Shown: one piece after another, positions 17,917 to 27,118 of the stretch
Layout: each line of letters begins with the position of its first letter
Numbering within the stretch: the first letter of the stretch is position 1
Assembly (NCBI GenBank): GCA_913009265.1
Contig: CAJVYL010000006.1
Coordinates: forward strand, 1-33,954
Reading direction: 5' to 3'
DNA: 33,954 nt
Source: an uncultured Methylococcales bacterium
GTDB lineage: Bacteria > Pseudomonadota > Gammaproteobacteria > Methylococcales > Methylomonadaceae
Notes under the pieces: generated by a model
Told to the model about the DNA's origin: nothing
Seen by the model: only the letters and a program-made list of their open reading frames with translations
Databases searched by the model: none
Program-made: the position numbers and the translations under genes

Positions 17917-19212
17917 ATGAATAATAAAATGTCTATTACCACAAAAATCCTTATTGCTATGGGGATTGGCTTAATCACGGGTAGCCTAATAAATGCCTTT
18001 GCTAGTGATATAAATTTTATACAAACTTACTTTGTTAATGGCTTATTTCATGTTGTAGGTGCTGCTTTTGTTAATTCCTTAAAAATGCTAGTAGTGCCAT
18101 TAGTTACATTTTCTTTAATTTGCGGTGTTTGTGGTATTGGCGATATAGCCGTTCTTGGCCGTGTTGGTTTCAAAGCCTTTGCTTTATATATTTTAACAAC
18201 AGGCTTAGCCATTACTCTAGCTTTAGTAGTTGCCATTTTAATAGCACCAGGAGAAGGGTTTGAGCAAGTTACGGGGGCAGCTAGTTTCACCCCAAAGCCA
18301 GCCCCACCACTTACCGATGTATTTATCAACATAGTTCCCAGCAATCCTATAAATGCCTTTGCTGAAGGCAATATGTTACAAATCATTTTCTTTGTGATTA
18401 TATTTGCTATTGCCATGTTAATGACGGGAGAAATTGGCCGCCAATTAGCAGCAACCGCCGAAAAATTAAATGAAGTTATGATGAATGTCGTCACTTTAGT
18501 GATGGACTTTGCCCCTATCGGAGTTTTCTTTTTAATGGCAAAAACTTTTTCAATTCAAGGTATTGGACTAGTTTTACCAATGATTGGTTATTTCTCAGTG
18601 GTTGTTTTGTGCTTGTTACTACATGGTTTTGGTACTTTTAGCTTATTACTTACCCTATTTGCTAAATTAAACCCATGGCTATTTATAAAAAAAATGCGCC
18701 CTGCACATATCTTCGCTTTTAGTACTGCAAGCTCAAATGCCACTATTCCTGTCACCTTACAAGTCGTTGAAAAACGTTTAGGTGTTGATAACTCCACAGC
18801 AGCATTTACCGTTCCTTTAGGTGCGACCATTAATATGGATGGCACAGCCATTATGCAAGGCGTTGCCACTGTATTTATAGCCAATGTTTATGGGATTGAT
18901 TTAGGTGTCGCCGACTATTTAACCGTTGTCGGCATGTCTATTTTGGCATCTATTGGTACTGCAGGCGTTCCTGGTGTTGGCTTAATAATGCTAGCCATGG
19001 TATTTAACCAGGTTGGCTTACCTGTTGAAGGGATTGGTTTAATTCTTGGTGTTGATAGAATATTAGATATGATACGCACAGCCGTTAATATTACAGGCGA
19101 TGCAACGGTTAGCTGTATTGTTGCCAGAAGTGAAAATAATATTGATGATACTATTTTTCAAAACCCTGATGCCGGTGTTATCACTGAAGTAGAATTGCCT
19201 CATAAAGGCTAA
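17917..19212 (+). CDS. gltP: Dicarboxylate/acidic amino acid:cation symporter (GltP type)
   Basis: Membrane carrier of the DAACS/SLC1 family, 431 residues with eight spans plus two re-entrant hairpins. The hallmarks are intact: serine-rich ASSNAT at 271-276 in hairpin 1, NMDGT at 306-310, and DMIRTAVNITGD at 384-395. D384, R387, N391 and D395 match D394, R397, N401 and D405 of GltPh; the arginine selects substrates with an acidic side chain, so glutamate, aspartate or C4-dicarboxylates are likely. It follows mfnB by 41 nt with its own GAG Shine-Dalgarno and may be read through from the H4MPT operon. Confidence 0.9.
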   Translation: MNNKMSITTKILIAMGIGLITGSLINAFASDINFIQTYFVNGLFHVVGAAFVNSLKMLVVPLVTFSLICGVCGIGDIAVLGRVGFKAFALYILTTGLAITLALVVAILIAPGEGFEQVTGAASFTPKPAPPLTDVFINIVPSNPINAFAEGNMLQIIFFVIIFAIAMLMTGEIGRQLAATAEKLNEVMMNVVTLVMDFAPIGVFFLMAKTFSIQGIGLVLPMIGYFSVVVLCLLLHGFGTFSLLLTLFAKLNPWLFIKKMRPAHIFAFSTASSNATIPVTLQVVEKRLGVDNSTAAFTVPLGATINMDGTAIMQGVATVFIANVYGIDLGVADYLTVVGMSILASIGTAGVPGVGLIMLAMVFNQVGLPVEGIGLILGVDRILDMIRTAVNITGDATVSCIVARSENNIDDTIFQNPDAGVITEVELPHKG

Positions 19213-19311
19213 ATTAATCTAATAACTTTTGAATATTGATGCTGCTTATAGTATTTATTGTAAAATACGCATAACAAATTCAATTTATTTAAAATACAGG
19301 CTAATTACTAA

Positions 19312-19557
19312 ATGGAAATCTCTTCTGATATATCTGCTGAAATCAAACAACTTATTGAACAAGCTATTGCCAATTCTCAAGTTGAGGTACTTTGTGGTGG
19401 AAACAGGCACTATACTTTAACCGTTACTTCAAATACATTTGATGGGCTTAGCCAAGTAAAACAACATCAACTGGTATATGCCGCTATTAAAGACTTAATG
19501 GCTGGCAACGACGCGCCTATTCATGCGATAGATCAGATGAATATAAAAATAGATTAA
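19312..19557 (+). CDS. ibaG: BolA family protein, IbaG-like
   Basis: An 81-residue single-domain BolA/KH-like protein. C28 and H33 in CGGNRHYTL, the SQVKQHQLVYAAI helix and H71 in IHAIDQM are the usual conserved positions. The family binds [2Fe-2S] clusters together with monothiol glutaredoxins and works in iron-sulfur handling and acid or envelope stress. IbaG is often placed next to mla and murA genes; here those neighbours are absent. The ATG at 19312 is the first in the domain. Confidence 0.85.
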   Translation: MEISSDISAEIKQLIEQAIANSQVEVLCGGNRHYTLTVTSNTFDGLSQVKQHQLVYAAIKDLMAGNDAPIHAIDQMNIKID

Positions 19558-19587
19558 CTATACAATCAAGCAAACAAAGAGGAAATC

Positions 19588-20013
19588 ATGACTAGAAAAT
19601 TTAATGGGCTATCTTCAGTTTCAACAGTTGCACTCGCAGGGCTATTTTTATTTACAACATCAATCCCTGTCATAGCGTCATCTAATTGCGAAAATTTAAA
19701 TGGCTGCGAAAAGAAATTCTGTGAGATAGAAAAGCAACTTAAAATCTCTCAAGAAAAAGGCAATGAGCATAAAGCAGATGGATTAAGAAGAGCATTGAAT
19801 AATTCCAAGGAAAACTGTAGCGACAAAGCTCTTAAGGATGACCTAATCAAAGAGATAAGAGACGAAAAAAAAGAGATTGTAGAGCATGAATCTGATCTGA
19901 AGGAAGCTGAGCAATACCAAGAAATTGATAAGGTTCGTAAGTATCTAAATAAAATCGAAGAAAAGGAAGTCAAGATAAATCGTCTTGAAGATGAAATTTC
20001 AGAGTTAGAATAA
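19588..20013 (+). CDS. DUF1090 (YqjC-like) periplasmic protein
   Basis: A 141-residue exported protein. A signal peptide (about 1-30, ending PVIAS-SN) is followed by the DUF1090 pattern with four cysteines, C34, C40, C45 and C77, that can form two disulfides. The rest (80-141) is very rich in Glu and Lys and predicted to be a long charged coiled coil. In enterobacteria YqjC sits in a stress-linked operon, but its role is unknown. GAGGA lies 4 nt before the ATG. Not clearly linked to its neighbours. Confidence 0.8.
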   Translation: MTRKFNGLSSVSTVALAGLFLFTTSIPVIASSNCENLNGCEKKFCEIEKQLKISQEKGNEHKADGLRRALNNSKENCSDKALKDDLIKEIRDEKKEIVEHESDLKEAEQYQEIDKVRKYLNKIEEKEVKINRLEDEISELE

Positions 20014-20157
20014 ATTAAGCCACATAAAATATCTATCTGACCGTTGATAGCTCAGTTTATTTTAAAAGGTCAGTTTTATATCAAAAGTTAGCGTGTTTTC
20101 ATAGGGCACCAAACTCCTGCCAACAATACCTAATTTGGTCTTTAAGGCTTTTAAATA

Positions 20158-20186
20158 ATACTTCGTATAAAAACCATACGAAGTAT
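20158..20186. repeat. Perfect 11-bp inverted repeat, loxP-like arms
   Basis: ATACTTCGTAT (20158-20168) and ATACGAAGTAT (20176-20186) are perfect inverted copies around the 7-nt spacer AAAAACC. The repeat ends about 30-40 nt upstream of the DUF748 start. The arms equal the loxP arm with one A missing, but the arms are too close together for Cre. An operator or a leader hairpin is more likely. No T tract follows. Confidence 0.8.
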
Positions 20187-20227
20187 CAATAAATGCTGTT
20201 GACACACCTGCCTATATGGAAATTAAT

Positions 20228-23170
20228 ATGCCTACTTTCATCCTTTCTTCGAAAATCAAGACAACTTTACTTTTTGTTGTCATATTAATATCAATATATG
20301 CCATTATTGGTTTTTCTATCTTGCCGGCTGTTCTATCCAACAAAATCCCCAGCCTAGTTCAAGAACAATTACAAAGAAATGCTTCAGTAAAGCAGGTAAA
20401 GTTTAATCCTTTTTCTATAGAACTTTCTATTGATGGCCTGCAAATTGATGAACTAGATAGTAATGCATTTGTTAAATTTGATCGGTTTTATCTCAACCTC
20501 GCTGTATTAGATTCAATTTCCACACAATCCTTAAAAATTGATCAATTATCACTTCAAACACCTTATATTTCAGTTATACGTGATAAAAAAGCTAATTTTA
20601 ATTTTTCTGATTTAATCCCTGAAGAAGAACAAAAAAAGAAAGATAATAAAGAATCATCAGACGACCTTTTTCCAGTTACTATTGGGCAACTATCAATATC
20701 AGAAGGGAAAATAAGCTGGACTGACAATATTAAATCCCAAGGCCAGCAAGAAGATATTTATCCTTTAAACCTAGACATAAAAAACTTTACAACTATTGTT
20801 GATAAACAATCAAACCTAGGTTTCTCATTAAAATTTGCTTCGGGCGGATATTTTGATTGGCGAGGTAAAATAAAACTTAACCCTCTTGAATCTAAAGGAC
20901 ATATAAAACTAAACAATCTTGATCTCCATAGAGTTTGGGAGCTTTTTCTTAAAGATTCAGTAGCTTTTAATATCTTAAAAGGCTCTGAATTAATTAAAGC
21001 TGATTATCAATTTACTAGCACAAGACATTCAACTCAATTACTAATTAATAATGCCGATGTATCCCTTATAGATTTTCAACTAGTCGAAAAAGGGCTTAAA
21101 GATTCACTCATTGATATTCCAAGTTTTACGATTTCTGGCATTGCTGTTGATTTATTGCAACAGAGTATTGAAATTAATAAAGTTTCTTCAAAAAATGCTC
21201 ACTTTAAAGCTTGGTTAAATTCGGATGGCAGCATTAATTATCAGTCACTTTTTTCAACAAATACTGATCCAACAGCAACAAACAACACACCAATCCCAGC
21301 AGATAATAGTAAATCCAAACCATGGAATGTATTAGTTAAACAATTTGAACTGAATAACTTTACTTTTAACTTTATCGATAAAACATTTTCTCCAGCTGTT
21401 CCCACCAACTTAAGCTCAATTAATATAAGTTCAACACAATTATCAACAAAAAAAGGGGTAGCTCTCCCCTTTAACCTAGCATTTGATTTTAATAACACAG
21501 GTCATTTAGCTGCCCAAGGAAGTGCTGTTCTTGAACCGCTTGAGAGTAACCTTAAGTTGGACATTAGTAATATCCCACTAAAAGACTTTCAACATTATGC
21601 CAGTCAATTTGCCAAGCTTGATATTATTTCAGGCTTATTTAATTTAAATCTGGATATTGCTTTACAACAAATAAAAGAACAACCTTTGGCTATTACTTTA
21701 ACAGGGAATAGTCATATAGATAAGTTCAGCACTCGCGACCAAATTTCTAATAAAGACTTTGTTAAATGGAAAAAACTAAGTATCAATAATATTGATATAG
21801 ACGTAGCCAAAAACAAGTATGTTATAGACGCTATAAAAATTGACCGCCCCTATGCTCGCGTAATAATCAAAAAAGATAAAACCACCAATATTAGTGATAT
21901 CGTTATTGATAATAGCAAAGCTGAAAAACCACATTCTGATGAAAAACCAACAGAAAAAACTTCACCAGTTAATTTTAAAATCAAACATTTTGTAATGACA
22001 GATGGCATATCTGACTTTTCAGATAAATCATTGATACTGCCATTTTCAGCTCATATCAATCACTTAAAAGGGTCAGTGAATGGTATTTCTTCAGAAAAAG
22101 ATGCCAATATAAAAATTAATTTAGATGGCCGAATTGCCAATTATGCCCCTGTTACCATTAAAGGAAAAGTTTTACCCAGCAAAGGTGATTCTGACTTTAA
22201 AGTTGCCTTTAATAGCATGCCGTTACCTTTAATAACCCCCTATATGGTTGAGTTTTCTGGACGAAAAATTGAAAAAGGCAATGTAACCTTAAAATTTGAA
22301 TACAAAATCCGCGATAATCAACTCAATGCTTCAAATAGCTTATTTATTGATCAGTTACTTTTAGGTGAAGAAGTAGAAAGCCCAAACGCAGTTTCCTTAC
22401 CACTAGATTTAGCCATAGCATTATTACAAGATAATGAAGGAAAAATAGCCTTAAGTGTACCTATAGTAGGAGACCTTGATAATCCTGAATTTAGTGTTGC
22501 AGGTATAATTTTTGATTCCTTAGCTAACGTTTTAACTAAAATTATAAGCTCTCCATTTAATGCCATCGCTTCATTATTTAGTAGTGACAAAGATATTAGT
22601 AAAGTTACTTTCTCAGCAGGTAGAGCAGAACTTGATGCCGAGCAGCTAAAAAAACTAGATGAATTAAGCAATGCTCTTTCTAAACGTCCAGCATTAAAAC
22701 TAGAAATTGAAGGAACAGCATTTTCAGCGAAAGATTGGCCTCAAATGCAAGCCGTGGCATTAGATAAACAAATCTTAGAATTACGTATTAATGAATTAAC
22801 TCAAGAAAAAAGTAAAAAAGAATTACCAAAAAAATTAGCGCATAAAGATGAAAATTATCAGCGCCTATTGGCCAACCTGTTTATACAACAGTTTCCAAAC
22901 TTAGCTGAAAAATCTTTATTTGGTACTCCTAGGCTAATAGCCCCACAATCAGGTAATTTTTATACCGTTGCACAGGAGAAATTAGCAGCATTAATACCAC
23001 CAGATAATTATGCTTTACAATATTTAGCAGCCTCTCGCGCAAAGGCAATAGCCACGTATTTAGTAAACAATAAAATTGAAATAGATAGAGTGTTTTTACT
23101 TGGTGTTAAAGTAGATGAAGAAAACCCAGAGAATTTAATTGCCTCTAACTTAAACCTAATCGTTGATTAG
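20228..23170 (+). CDS. DUF748 AsmA-like envelope protein
   Basis: A 980-residue inner-membrane-anchored periplasmic protein. One membrane span near the N-terminus (about residues 10-32) is followed by repeated beta-rich AsmA/TamB-like segments, for example the -FDRFYLNLAVLDSI- and -INSKVSSKNAHFKAWLNSDGS-like stretches. The C-terminal part (from about 790) has FSAGRAELDAEQLKKLDELS, as at the start of OmpA-like domains of DUF748 proteins. The family is thought to act in envelope biogenesis, possibly lipid transport between membranes, by analogy with AsmA-like bridges. I prefer the ATG at 20228, with GGA 7 nt upstream, over the ATG at 20216, which lacks a ribosome site. Convergent with yaiI. Confidence 0.85.
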   Translation: MPTFILSSKIKTTLLFVVILISIYAIIGFSILPAVLSNKIPSLVQEQLQRNASVKQVKFNPFSIELSIDGLQIDELDSNAFVKFDRFYLNLAVLDSISTQSLKIDQLSLQTPYISVIRDKKANFNFSDLIPEEEQKKKDNKESSDDLFPVTIGQLSISEGKISWTDNIKSQGQQEDIYPLNLDIKNFTTIVDKQSNLGFSLKFASGGYFDWRGKIKLNPLESKGHIKLNNLDLHRVWELFLKDSVAFNILKGSELIKADYQFTSTRHSTQLLINNADVSLIDFQLVEKGLKDSLIDIPSFTISGIAVDLLQQSIEINKVSSKNAHFKAWLNSDGSINYQSLFSTNTDPTATNNTPIPADNSKSKPWNVLVKQFELNNFTFNFIDKTFSPAVPTNLSSINISSTQLSTKKGVALPFNLAFDFNNTGHLAAQGSAVLEPLESNLKLDISNIPLKDFQHYASQFAKLDIISGLFNLNLDIALQQIKEQPLAITLTGNSHIDKFSTRDQISNKDFVKWKKLSINNIDIDVAKNKYVIDAIKIDRPYARVIIKKDKTTNISDIVIDNSKAEKPHSDEKPTEKTSPVNFKIKHFVMTDGISDFSDKSLILPFSAHINHLKGSVNGISSEKDANIKINLDGRIANYAPVTIKGKVLPSKGDSDFKVAFNSMPLPLITPYMVEFSGRKIEKGNVTLKFEYKIRDNQLNASNSLFIDQLLLGEEVESPNAVSLPLDLAIALLQDNEGKIALSVPIVGDLDNPEFSVAGIIFDSLANVLTKIISSPFNAIASLFSSDKDISKVTFSAGRAELDAEQLKKLDELSNALSKRPALKLEIEGTAFSAKDWPQMQAVALDKQILELRINELTQEKSKKELPKKLAHKDENYQRLLANLFIQQFPNLAEKSLFGTPRLIAPQSGNFYTVAQEKLAALIPPDNYALQYLAASRAKAIATYLVNNKIEIDRVFLLGVKVDEENPENLIASNLNLIVD

Positions 23171-23207
23171 CTTATTACTAATTTTTCTTAAGGCGTAATA
23201 CAAATAG

Positions 23208-23657
23208 TCATTTCTTTCTACGACTTAAAAACTTATCAAGCTGGTTAGCAAAAGCCTGCCTATCAGCTTGGTTCATTGCCGAAGGACCTCCCGTTTCTAA
23301 ACCACTAGATCGCAACGTATCCATAAAGTCTCTCATATTAAGAGTTTCTTTAATATTCTGAGTTGTATAAAGCTCCCCTCTATGATTTAAAGCAACAGCA
23401 CCCTTTTCTATAACTTCAGCAGCTAAAGGAATATCCCCTGTTATCACTAAGTCCCCTTCTTCAACTCTTAATACAATTTCATTGTCAGCTACATCAAAGC
23501 CTTTTGCGACTTGAATAAACTTAAGTTGTCGCGAAGGAGGTATTCTAATAAATTGATTAGCCACAAAAGTTGTTAATACTTCTGTTCTTTCAGCGGCTCT
23601 ACATAATATATCTTTATTTACAACAGGACATGCATCAGCATCAACCCAAATTTTCAT
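23208..23657 (-). CDS. yaiI: YaiI/YqxD family protein (DUF188)
   Basis: A 149-residue protein of the UPF0178 family with a PIN/NYN-like nuclease fold. The start [11 protein letters not shown] holds the conserved acidic residues D6 and D8; [12 protein letters not shown] supplies further acidic positions, and [14 protein letters not shown] is the C-terminal family mark. Biochemical function has not been shown to my knowledge; a nuclease role is inferred from fold. Downstream of ybaN on the same strand with a 36-nt gap. Confidence 0.9.
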   Translation of the reverse strand: MKIWVDADACPVVNKDILCRAAERTEVLTTFVANQFIRIPPSRQLKFIQVAKGFDVADNEIVLRVEEGDLVITGDIPLAAEVIEKGAVALNHRGELYTTQNIKETLNMRDFMDTLRSSGLETGGPSAMNQADRQAFANQLDKFLSRRKK

Positions 23658-23693
23658 ATCTTATTCTAGTGTTTTATTGTTAATAACAATTCA

Positions 23694-24101
23694 TTAATCT
23701 TTTATATCACTTTCTTTTATTAATATTGGTTTAGCTTCTTTAAGTCTCCACATAAAGACCAATAACAAACTACCCAAAAATAACAAGCCAAACTGCAACT
23801 GAAGCCTTCCATGTAATATACCAATAGAAACAGCGAAAGTTACAACAATTAAAACCATCGCTTTAATTTTTGAACTACGTGCAATTGACCTGTTTTCTTC
23901 CCATTGCTGTAGATCAGCTCCAAACCATCTATTATTCAGTAAGATCTTATGGAACTTGGGAGAACTATTAGCAAAACAAGCAAGCGCAAGAAGCAGAAAG
24001 GGAGTAGTTGGTAAAATAGGTAATATTGCACCTATCACACCCAATATTACAAACATTATTCCTAAGAAAATTAATACATATTTTTTAATTCTTTTACGCA
24101 T
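23694..24101 (-). CDS. ybaN: YbaN family inner-membrane protein (DUF454)
   Basis: A 135-residue membrane protein with four hydrophobic segments. The family signature is present: GVIGAILPILPTTPFLLLALACFANSSPKF-type sequence (residues about 22-52), followed by NRWFG and a basic SRSSKIKAM-like segment. Function is unknown; in some genomes it neighbours priC or recR, which are not seen here. ATG at 24101. It probably shares a transcript with yaiI. Confidence 0.88.
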   Translation of the reverse strand: MRKRIKKYVLIFLGIMFVILGVIGAILPILPTTPFLLLALACFANSSPKFHKILLNNRWFGADLQQWEENRSIARSSKIKAMVLIVVTFAVSIGILHGRLQLQFGLLFLGSLLLVFMWRLKEAKPILIKESDIKD

Positions 24102-24364
24102 CGTTGTTAAGAACTGATATTTTAATATCCAATATTATACCAATCTTCAAGGCAAATAAACTAAAGCAAGCTCTGCTGAAATCAGGATTTTATTAAAACC
24201 ATTGAGACAGAGCGCTAGGCAATTGTTATCTAACCATTTTTTAACTAATACATACACTATAAATACTATTTATAAACACTTTATTATCACTATAAAATTT
24301 ATAATAAACATAGAGAAAATAAACTATACTCAAATGAAGCGTAATTGGAAATTGTAATTAAAAA

Positions 24365-26992
24365 ATGGCAACTCAAATAGATATTTTCCCTTGGAACAAA
24401 AATTTCGATACCGGCATATCTGAAATTGATGAACAACATAAAGTACTTGTCAGTTTAATCAACCAACTTGCTTCCCATCTAGGTAATGACTCTGACCTTA
24501 GCTTATTAGATCAAACTTTTGAAAAATTATCTGAGTATGCCGTTTATCATTTTCAGTCAGAAGAACTTATTTGGGAAAAATATTTCCCTACAGATTCAAG
24601 TTTAAAAGGCCATAAACAAACTCATGCAAATTTCATAGAAGCAGTTAAGGATTTAAAAAAAGAAGAATCAGTTAAACCTATTAATGAAGTTGTTGAAGAT
24701 GTTCTTTCTTTTCTTACCCATTGGTTAGCTCACCATATCCTAGATAGTGATATGCGTATGAGTAAAATTGTTTTATTTATGAGATCAGGGCTATCCCTAG
24801 AAAGCTCTCAACTACAAGCTAATAAAGAAATGTCAGGTGTAATGAGTACGATGCTTGATACTACGCTGGCAATGTACGATCACCTATGTACGCGTACACT
24901 TGATTTAAAAAAAGAAATTACCGAAAGAAAAAAAGTTGAAAAACAGCTGCTTTTGGCTTCAAGTGTTTTTGAAAATACTTTAGATGGTATTTGTATTACT
25001 GATACAAATAAACTTATTGTTAATATTAACCCTGCTTTTCAACACATAACTGGCTATAGTGCTGAAGAAGTCATTGGTAAAAACCCAAGTATTCTCAGTT
25101 CTGGTAAGCAAGATGCTACATTTTATAAACAAATGTGGAAAACTATTGGAGAAAAAGGTTTTTGGCAAGGTGAAATATGGAATCGAAAAAAAGATGGTGA
25201 GATCTATCCTGAGTTACTCACAATATCACCAATAGTAGATGAAAATAGGGTAATTACTCACTATATTGGCTTATTTAGAGACATTTCAACAAGTAAAAAA
25301 CAACAAGAAAAACTTGAGTTAATGGCTCATTTTGATGTTTTAACTCAATTACCTAACAGGATATTGCTTGCTGACCGTTTTACCAGAGCAATTAGCCATA
25401 GTAAAAGATCAAATAACCAGCTTGCCGTTTGTTTTCTTGATCTCGATAACTTTAAACCTGTTAATGATACTTTGGGGCACGAAGTGGGTGATCATTTACT
25501 CATCAAGGTTGCCGAAAGAATTGGCCTTAATTTAAGAGAAGAAGACACTGTTTCTCGTCATGGTGGCGATGAGTTTGTACTTTTATTAGGAGATATAGAA
25601 TCCTTTTCCCAATGTGCACAAATGCTAGATCGCCTTATTCACTTTCTTGCTCAACCTTATCTTATTGACGGTCATTCAATAGTTATAAGTGCTTCTATTG
25701 GAGTTACTTTATATCCAAACGATAATAGCGATTTAGATACTTTAATGAGACATGCAGATCAAGCAATGTATCAAGCAAAGTTGGCGGGTAAAAACCAATT
25801 TTACGTATTTAATACTGAACAAGATCAATTGGTTATTCAAAAAAACATTCAACTGCAAGAAATTGAACAAGCTATATCCAATCATGAATTAAAATTATAC
25901 TATCAACCTAAAGTTGATATAAAAACAGGCAATGTATTTGGTGCAGAGGCTTTGATTCGTTGGATTCACCCAGAAAAAGGCCTTATCCCCCCTTTAAAAT
26001 TTTTACCTATAATTGAAGCAACAAATTTAGAAATAAAACTTGGAAACTGGGTAATTAATGACGCATTAAAACAGCTTAACTACTGGAAAGACCAAGGGAT
26101 TGAATTAGAAGTCAGCGTTAATATTTCTTCTTTTCATCTTCAATCATCAACATTTATTGCCGACTTAGAGGCATCACTTGCTCTATACCCAACAGTTAAT
26201 TCAAAATTTTTACAACTAGAAATCCTTGAAAGTAGTGCTCTAGGGGATCTTCAATCTATTGCTAACTGTGTCCAAACATGTATTGACACCCTAGGTGTAA
26301 ATATTGCTCTAGATGATTTTGGGACTGGATACTCGTCTTTAACGCATTTAAGACATTTAGCAGCAAAAACTATAAAAATTGACCAATCCTTCGTTAGAGA
26401 CTTATTGGATGACCCCGATGATCATGCCATTATTGATGGCGTTATTGGGCTGGCCAATTCTTTTAATCGTTTCGTTATTGCGGAAGGCGTTGAAACAACA
26501 GAACATGGTTTAATGTTACTTTTAATGGGATGCAATAAAGTTCAGGGCTATGGAATTGCAAAGCCAATGCCAGCTGATATTTTTCCAAAATGGCTAAAAG
26601 ATTACCAACCAAATGAAGAATGGATATCATGTGCAAATAAAACCCTCTCCTTGAAAGAAAACAAGATCAAACTATTAAAACTAACCCTTAGTCAATGGCA
26701 ACAGTTATTTAAGAAAAACATACAAATGACTGTGACTGAATCAAAATCATGGCCAGCACCTAACCGTACAAAGTGTCATGCTGGTATTTGGTTAAAACGA
26801 ATGGAACAAGAACAATTATTTGATACTGAGTGGCTTATAAAGCTAAATGAATCTCACAACTTAATGCACAACATTGCCGATAATTTGTTTGATTTATACC
26901 AACAAGGAAAATTAGATGCGGCTAGAGATGGACTCAAAGATATTGATTTAGCTTTTAAAAATATACATAATCTTTTAATTCACTATAAATAA
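24365..26992 (+). CDS. Hemerythrin-PAS-GGDEF-EAL-CZB cyclic-di-GMP enzyme
   Basis: An 875-residue soluble signalling protein. Domains in order: bacteriohemerythrin (about 8-135) with all seven diiron ligands (H25, H62, E66, H83, H87, H124, D129); a helical linker; PAS (about 195-315, ENTLDGICITD...YPELLTISPI); GGDEF (about 318-485) with intact GGDEF at 400-404 and the RxxD inhibitory site five residues before it; EAL (about 495-750) with EAL at 528-530, DDFGTGYSSL and AEGVET intact; and a C-terminal CZB-like domain with C804, H831 and H835. Both synthesis and breakdown of c-di-GMP look possible, controlled by oxygen/redox through the diiron site and perhaps by zinc or oxidants through CZB. 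The first CZB zinc ligand, a histidine, seems absent (Thr774/Leu775). A weak ribosome site precedes the ATG. It stands alone. Confidence 0.92.
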   Translation: MATQIDIFPWNKNFDTGISEIDEQHKVLVSLINQLASHLGNDSDLSLLDQTFEKLSEYAVYHFQSEELIWEKYFPTDSSLKGHKQTHANFIEAVKDLKKEESVKPINEVVEDVLSFLTHWLAHHILDSDMRMSKIVLFMRSGLSLESSQLQANKEMSGVMSTMLDTTLAMYDHLCTRTLDLKKEITERKKVEKQLLLASSVFENTLDGICITDTNKLIVNINPAFQHITGYSAEEVIGKNPSILSSGKQDATFYKQMWKTIGEKGFWQGEIWNRKKDGEIYPELLTISPIVDENRVITHYIGLFRDISTSKKQQEKLELMAHFDVLTQLPNRILLADRFTRAISHSKRSNNQLAVCFLDLDNFKPVNDTLGHEVGDHLLIKVAERIGLNLREEDTVSRHGGDEFVLLLGDIESFSQCAQMLDRLIHFLAQPYLIDGHSIVISASIGVTLYPNDNSDLDTLMRHADQAMYQAKLAGKNQFYVFNTEQDQLVIQKNIQLQEIEQAISNHELKLYYQPKVDIKTGNVFGAEALIRWIHPEKGLIPPLKFLPIIEATNLEIKLGNWVINDALKQLNYWKDQGIELEVSVNISSFHLQSSTFIADLEASLALYPTVNSKFLQLEILESSALGDLQSIANCVQTCIDTLGVNIALDDFGTGYSSLTHLRHLAAKTIKIDQSFVRDLLDDPDDHAIIDGVIGLANSFNRFVIAEGVETTEHGLMLLLMGCNKVQGYGIAKPMPADIFPKWLKDYQPNEEWISCANKTLSLKENKIKLLKLTLSQWQQLFKKNIQMTVTESKSWPAPNRTKCHAGIWLKRMEQEQLFDTEWLIKLNESHNLMHNIADNLFDLYQQGKLDAARDGLKDIDLAFKNIHNLLIHYK

Positions 26993-27010
26993 ATTAGATT
27001 GCGCTTTTTA

Positions 27011-27076
27011 GCTTTATTCGACCAACTGTGGCTGTTTTTTTTGAAAACAAACCAATCCACAACAGCCAAATAAAGC
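27011..27076. terminator. Inverted repeat between convergent genes, possible bidirectional terminator
   Basis: Outer arms GCTTTATT (27011-27018) and AATAAAGC (27069-27076) and inner arms TGGCTGTT (27029-27036) and AACAGCCA (27061-27068) form a long imperfect stem with a 10-nt bulge on one side. It lies in the 126-nt gap between the convergent c-di-GMP enzyme and nnrS genes, where a shared terminator is expected. T or A runs inside the loop make it less typical. Confidence 0.45.
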
Positions 27077-27091
27077 CAACCTTCCTGTGTA

Positions 27092-27107
27092 TGGGTAATA
27101 TTACCCA
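27092..27107. repeat. Perfect 16-bp palindrome TGGGTAATATTACCCA
   Basis: TGGGTAATATTACCCA is a perfect palindrome without spacer, starting 12 nt after the nnrS stop. With no loop it is a poor RNA hairpin, so a protein-binding site is the more natural reading, yet it is at the 3' ends of both neighbouring genes. Confidence 0.6.
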
Positions 27108-27118
27108 CATAATCCCTT

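Noticed and set aside
18048-18884. Minus-strand frames opposite the symporter gene
   Set aside because: They are shadows of a transporter gene with full family motifs; hydrophobic codons read backwards stay open.
20037-20078. Terminator after the DUF1090 gene
   Set aside because: CTGACC and GGTCAG are inverted and followed by TTTT, but the 25-nt loop makes a 6-bp stem unlikely to be stable.
20158-20186. True loxP site or vector contamination
   Set aside because: The arms lack one base each and the spacer is too short; flanking sequence is AT-rich native DNA with normal genes on both sides.
23166-23190. Terminator after the DUF748 gene
   Set aside because: The ATTAG/CTAAT stem has only 5 bp; the following T-rich stretch is not enough to support a call.
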